Below are positions 9,816-14,592 of a stretch of DNA of 14,592 bases, piece after piece. The notes below the pieces were generated by a model, which saw only the letters and a list, made by a program, of their open reading frames with translations, made no database searches and was not told where the DNA came from. The position numbers and the translations under genes were made by a program. The stretch spans positions 1 through 14,592 of the forward strand of contig LSSL01006057.1 of NCBI GenBank assembly GCA_001953115.1. The letters are read 5' to 3'. How positions within the stretch are numbered: position 1 is the stretch's first letter; every line of letters begins with the position of its first letter. This DNA comes from Smittium mucronatum (lineage: Eukaryota; Kickxellomycota; Harpellomycetes; Harpellales; Legeriomycetaceae).

Positions 9816-11374
9816 AAATTATAAGTTAAAATTGAACCAAAATAGGAAAAGTATTTAACATAAAAGGTATTCCGGTTATATAAGTATTTAATTTTATGAT
9901 TAAAGAGTGTTTTTTTGATATTTTATAGACCTTCCCAAATAATTTCATTTGGATACTAAAAAAAAAAAGATTATGTAGGGGTTTATTATTTTTCTTTTGA
10001 TTGCATAATATAAAGATAATAAATCAGAATCTGCTTTTTCGATAAAATTATGCAAAATACTTTAATTATCTTTGAATTAAAAAATCCTTAATTACACAAT
10101 AATCTTGCAATACTAATAGCTCCATTTCTACTATTTTTTTAATTGATTTATGTTTGTTTTTACAAAAAAATTTAAATATCATAAATTTTCATATATAAAT
10201 ACACACTTTAAACCTTCTTTAGTGAAGCTAAATTAGATTTAATTTCTTTATAAATGACTCTTATTAAAAATATTTTGAATTAATAATCAGTTAAAAGATT
10301 TCAAAATACATATTTATTATATTTTTTATTTTTTATTTGAAGCTTTTAATGCAAAATCAAAAAATTCATCTTGATTTTTTTACAAAAACAAAAAAATCGG
10401 CTAAATATATTTCTAAATTTGGAATATTGTAATTTCAGAACATAAAAAAGGAGTTTATTAATCAATTAATATAATTTAGATCAACTGATAAATTATTTAG
10501 ACCCATAGGTTCTAATTTTTTCGGTTATTATCTTTGGAATTCTGCATTCCCTATTCAAAAAAAAAAATAAAGAGCAAAATTATTTTAACTTTTTTTTAAC
10601 AAATTTCTTGTGTAGATAAGAACATAATTTCATTTATTTACTTTCGGTCTGAAAGAGATAAGCATTTTGTAAAAAGAATTGTATATTTATTAGAAAGAGG
10701 AATAAAAAATATAATTAGATCTAGTTATTTATCTGAAATGGTATTTAATTACATGGAAAAGAGCTATTGAGTGGAAATATTCCAAAAAAAAAGCTTTTTG
10801 ATATGGAAAACTAGAAAAAATATTAATTTATATCAAAGATGTTCATATATTTTTCATTTCATAAAATGGTAAAACAATATTTCTAAAAAAATGAAAAAAA
10901 AGAACTTATGTGGTTTTTATCGTCCCTGAAATTGCTATAAAATTTTAAATTCTATAAATTCTATTTAAACCTTCAAATATATCCCCAAATGAAAAGGGTG
11001 TAAATTTTCCTATTTAAAAATATATTTTTGAAAAAAAAATATCATAAAACGATGAATTGGGAGCAAAATTAGTTAAATAATACCTTTAACTTTTAAAATT
11101 GCGATATTTTGATTGTATAAAAAAGTTACTTCGCTATTATAACATTAATATTTAGGATATTTTTTTTAATATTTAATCATATTTATGAAAGTATCGATAG
11201 CAAGTATTATTACCGTAACTAGCACTTTTTAGAGAAAAAAATTGGCTTGAAAAAAAATCTTAATAATCACTCAAACTTTTATTTTTTTCTGAAAATCAAT
11301 TATAAAACCCACAAAAGTATATTTAATTACATTTTATGATTAAAAATGGGTTTTATTTATATTTATACAACTAT
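9816..11374. other. Non-coding AT-rich DNA, 9.8-11.4 kb
   Basis: No gene is seen. A TTTCAG string occurs at 10433-10438. Four of the window's six minus-strand equivalents (CTGAAA) cluster between about 10650 and 11294. Two imperfect copies of a TTTTTTA unit lie near 10320-10337. Nothing else stands out. Confidence 0.75.
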
Positions 11375-11435
11375 ATTGAGCTCAATTATAATAAAAATTA
11401 AGGCCACGAAGTGATAAGAGTTATCACTATTTTTT
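11375..11435. repeat. Palindrome followed by hairpin and T-run
   Basis: ATTGAGCTCAAT (11375-11386) is a perfect 12-bp palindrome with a GAGCTC core. Twenty-three bases on, AGTGATAA (11410-11417) pairs exactly with TTATCACT (11421-11428) across GAG, followed after one A by a T-run (11430-11435). The stem followed by T residues resembles an intrinsic terminator in form. With no coding sequence upstream and no other bacterial signal, I treat it as an unexplained pair of symmetric sites. Confidence 0.5.
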
Positions 11436-12523
11436 ACTTGCTTTAAAAGTCCACTTGATAAGATAAAAAAATTCAGATGCACTCTTTTTATATTTTGTTA
11501 TTTTTTGCAAAAGTTTTTAGTTTAGACCTAAATATGGCTAAAAATTTTATAACATAAATGATATGAAAATATTCAAATTATATATTGTATAAATGGATGG
11601 ATTTCTACATTCCTTCGATTAAATTTATACGGGATTTATTAAACTGAGGTCAATCTAAGAAAAATTTATTAATAAAAGGTCTGTACTTAAAAATACGCGG
11701 AATCGTTAAAGCAAATAACTATTTTAGGGTCCATAAAATGAATAGATATTAAAAATTGATCAATACGAGACAAAAAAATTTCTTTAAATTTTACATTTAT
11801 TTTTTAGAAAACACCAAAATCATTAAATATCAATTAATTGATTTTTTAAATCGTTAAGCCAACATACTTGGGATTTAGTCCTATCATTTACTTTTAAAAA
11901 TAATACATTTAAAATATAAGACTGTGGAAATTTTATTATGGAAAAAGCGAATCAAAAAAACTCATATTATTTTCTTGACTTTTAATTTAGTTCCATTATG
12001 GCTGATAATTCTATTTATTTTTATTTGTATAAATAATACTGTCTGTAATTTCAAAACCTCATTATATAATTCGCTTCGGTGCTAGATTTTTTTTTTTTAT
12101 TGCATTTTATATAATAAAAATATGCAAATAAAAATAAATAATATTTGGTGAAGTGGGAGATAATGATATTCAAAAATAGAACATATGATGGAACTTTAAT
12201 TATTTTTTTGAAAAAAATAATACGGTTGGTCAATTAAGATATGATGATTTTTAAAAAATAGAAAATTTTAAACATCAAAATTCAATATAATAGCTGTGGA
12301 AAATGTTAAGGATTAATTTTTATCTGAAAATTAAAAAAATATGATTTAAAATAGTGAAAAATATTATGATTTATTAATTTTCAGTAAATACACTTCTGTC
12401 AAAATCCGAAAATTCATCTCTTTTAAAAAAAAATTTTTTTGCTGCATAAGTGCTGAATTTTGAATTATTAATCTGTGAAAGACATGTTTCATCTTTAGTT
12501 CACCTCTATATTTCTCTATTAAA
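11436..12523. other. Non-coding AT-rich DNA, 11.4-12.5 kb
   Basis: No gene is supported. A minus-strand 60-codon frame at 12051-12233 translates to a low-complexity F, I, Y and K-rich string that any AT-rich random sequence would give. A T12 run lies at 12087-12098. A TTTTCAG string lies at 12378-12384. Confidence 0.75.
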
Positions 12524-12555
12524 CTTTCCTCCCCTGTTCCTTTCTTCCTTTTTTT
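12524..12555 (+). other. Pyrimidine tract
   Basis: Thirty-one of thirty-two bases are C or T; the single purine is G at 12536. The tract mixes CCCC, TTCC and TTTT. Its complement supplies the K- and E-rich start of a 67-codon minus-strand frame (12364-12567), which I regard as a by-product of the purine-rich strand. Pyrimidine tracts occur upstream of splice acceptors, but no AG acceptor with an open exon follows here. Confidence 0.7.
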
Positions 12556-12648
12556 GTGGGAATTCAAAATCGTAGTTTTTATGAATTAGTGTAAATTTAA
12601 GTGATCGTTTTTCAGTTGTGCCTTAGATACGTGTAATTTATTTTAAAC

Positions 12649-12889
12649 CACAAAAGTATCTAATGATCCTATATTTTTTATCTATCAAATTTAGAAAAAA
12701 CTTATAATTTTCCAAAAAAAAATTTTTTGGCTATTATCATCTAAGCGTGATTCATAATTTTTTCGGAATTAGGCCATGTAAAATTATAAATTTTTTGATA
12801 CTTTTGTGAGAAATATGAGTGATTTTAGCTTCCTTTATCATCAGTTACATTTTTTTTGTTTCGAAAACACAAAAAAAATTATAAGTTTT
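12649..12889. repeat. Interleaved inverted repeats
   Basis: CACAAAAGTATC (12649-12660) is the exact reverse complement of 12797-12808. AAAACTTATAATTTT (12697-12711) is the exact reverse complement of 12875-12889, and closely matches the reverse complement of the 12782-12796 area as well. The inner arm next to 12797 reads as the partner of 12695-12712 with one or two changes. This would fit an old inverted duplication whose left arm gained about 34 bases (12661-12694). The AT-only match may be chance, while the G/C-containing 12-mer is less easily so. Confidence 0.45.
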
Positions 12890-12940
12890 AATGATTCCTT
12901 ATTAGATATTACTTCACATTACTTTTACCTTCATCTTTTT
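12674..12940. other. A/T runs phased at about 10.4 bp
   Basis: I listed every run of four or more A or T in this stretch (16 runs). With a trial period of 10.4 bp, 14 of the 16 centres fall within about 3 bp of a common phase. The exceptions are the T-runs at 12723-12728 and 12923-12926. A/T tracts repeating once per helical turn predict intrinsic DNA curvature. This is the form of the periodic An/Tn clusters known from nematode introns and promoters of germline-expressed genes. Two other stretches I tried (12425-12612 and 13158-13314) did not show clear phasing, so the signal is local or post hoc. Confidence 0.5.
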
Positions 12941-14592
12941 GATAATGTACTCGTTGAATTTTTTAAATAAGTTTATTACATTTCTGTCTCATCCCTCAGC
13001 AAAAAGAAAATTTATGAATCAAACATTAAAATTTTTGTAAATAAATTTCATCATATGTTTGGTTTCACATACACTTTTATATTTACACAGTATGTGTTTT
13101 GCCTTCAGGATTGGAATGCTTTTCAATTCTGGAAAATTGCTGTAATACTGTCAATTTAAAAAAATAGTATTATATGATCAACTTCAAACTTTATTTTTTT
13201 TATTGGTGTGTTTTTTGAAAAAAAATTGGTATTTTTTTTTTGGAAAAGAATGAAATTTATGTTAAGTACCACTGATTATTTTTCAGTATAGTTAACAAAA
13301 TTTCATAGTTTTTTACAGAATATTGAAACCCCTGCCTAATTTCTCGAATTCCAACCAGTAGAGTGAATTAGTTAATAGAATACGAATTTTGTCTTTAGGT
13401 ACTTATTTAAACATTAATTCTCTTATGATTTAATATTTTTTAAGATAAAATTTTCAACTTGAGTACATCCAATTTAATTAAGATTTCTTTTATCTATTTA
13501 GGAAATAAACTGCATTGTAGGATTTTTACTTGGTTATTAAAAATATCAGGCCTAAAAAAATTAATATAAATAATATATTTTCTGGTAGATCAATATAAAA
13601 CCATAATTTCTATTTCATACTTTTGGTTTTATCTCGGCATTTTTTACATTTTAAAAAAATTTAATCGATTATCATTAAAAAAAAGTAGCATAAAAAATAT
13701 TAGTGTTTAGTTTCAGAACATGAATATTTATCTAAAACATATAAAACAAGAAATAAAACTGGATTAATATTGTAAAAAAAAAAATTAAACAAAAAAAAAT
13801 TTATCTGATTTCTAATAAATATTATGAATAAATCTTTTGTCTATAATCAATATTATAATTATAATAACACGTGGCTTTATTCCATATTTAATCCTTTTTC
13901 ACCTATAAAAATTTATAATAACCGATAATTGAAAAAATAATTTTATTTAGAACATCAACCTTTGTAATTATTTTCACCTTAAAATCATTGAATTTTTCAG
14001 CATGTAAAATAATTTAATTAATATAAAAACGCAAAGAAAATTTTAATTTTTCTTTTATTATTAGCCTTAATCAGACCAAAAATAAACCGATCTATTTTGT
14101 AGCATTGAAAGTTAAGTAAAGTGATATCCTGATAAATAACTCGTAAAATATTTGATTCTTTTTTTTATGTAAACTAGTGCTTATTTAAGCTTATTTCAAA
14201 AAAATATATGAATAATTAGATCCCACTAATAATAAATAAAAATATTTTTAGTCCCTTAAAGAGCCAAATAAAATATGAATTTAAGTAAAAATAAGTAAAT
14301 GCGTCATAAAATTGCTTGGATTTTCTAAAAACTAACGTTTTAAATTATAGGTTATCAACTGGGCATCAATGCTAATATTTTCCAAGTTAAAAAGTTTTTT
14401 TTTTAGTAAACCGATTCTAGAATTGGAATATAGATGTCGATTTTTTTTTTTTACTTATAGTTTGTAAAACCCCCTATTTGATGCAGTTCTAAGAATAAAT
14501 CATTTAAATATTATTTCCTATCCAACAAATTTTAAATCTTTTACAATTTAATTTAAAAATGGAAAATTATTCGATTGAAAAAAAATTGGTTT
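12941..14592. other. Non-coding AT-rich DNA, right segment
   Basis: No gene is seen. Acceptor-like strings lie at 13279-13286, 13711-13716 and 13993-14000. A T12 run lies at 14441-14452. All frames are closed by frequent stops through to the end of the window. Nothing suggests that a gene begins or ends at the right edge. Confidence 0.75.

Noticed and set aside
11410..11435. Bacterial intrinsic terminator
   Set aside because: The shape fits, but there is no upstream gene, no operon and no other bacterial signal in the window.
12051..12233. Minus-strand 60-codon open frame
   Set aside because: The translation is a low-complexity F/I/Y/K string that mirrors T- and A-runs. It overlaps a T12 tract and has no family resemblance.
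12364..12567. Minus-strand 67-codon open frame with K/E-rich start
   Set aside because: The charged start is simply the complement of the pyrimidine tract at 12524-12555. There is no recognisable domain and no neighbouring gene.
1..14592. Animal mitochondrial genome (the length is similar)
   Set aside because: TAA and TAG are dense in every frame, so alternative codes do not open long frames. No rRNA, tRNA or respiratory gene is visible.

Overview
This 14.6 kb window is extremely A+T-rich. Hand counts of about ten lines put G+C near 18-20%. It looks entirely non-coding. No stretch on either strand reads as a convincing gene: only four ATG-initiated frames reach 60 codons, none resembles a protein family I recognise, and stop codons are dense in every frame. 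I find no rRNA, tRNA, CRISPR array, insertion sequence, transposase, attachment site, bacterial operon or telomere repeat.

Organism: a 14.6 kb gene-free stretch with short perfect microsatellites, many A and T homopolymers (up to 13) and frequent TTTTCAG points to eukaryotic nuclear DNA, either intergenic or a very large intron, rather than a bacterium, organelle or virus. CpG is not visibly depleted, which argues against a heavily CpG-methylated genome. TTTTCAG is the 3' splice-acceptor consensus of nematodes, and some nematodes (for example Strongyloides relatives) have about 20% G+C. A nematode is therefore my weak first guess. Other AT-rich eukaryotes (ciliates, social amoebae, some arthropods) cannot be excluded from sequence alone.

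Layout: 1-1280 holds an AAAAT microsatellite and short diverged duplications. 1281-1390 is a nested, diverged direct duplication. 1391-4490 is plain AT-rich DNA. 4495-4686 is a small island of higher G+C with a perfect hairpin and a doubtful 63-codon frame. 4966-5002 is an ATCA microsatellite running into an A13 tract. 5524-5545 is a hairpin, and 5600-5629 is a C-rich patch. 6583-6606 is an 8-bp tandem repeat. 7114-7177 is the best inverted repeat, with two overlapping, mutually exclusive pairings. 8810-8836 is an ATTAT microsatellite. 9783-9815 is a palindrome overlapping a 10-bp hairpin. 11375-11435 holds a palindrome followed by a hairpin and T-run. 12524-12555 is a pyrimidine tract. 12649-12940 combines inverted repeats with A/T runs phased at about 10.4 bp. 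The rest is featureless.

No genes can be described as working together. The observations most worth testing are the helically phased A/T runs near 12.7-12.9 kb, the excess and strand bias of TTTTCAG, and the two-state inverted repeat at 7.1 kb. None amounts to a demonstrated system.
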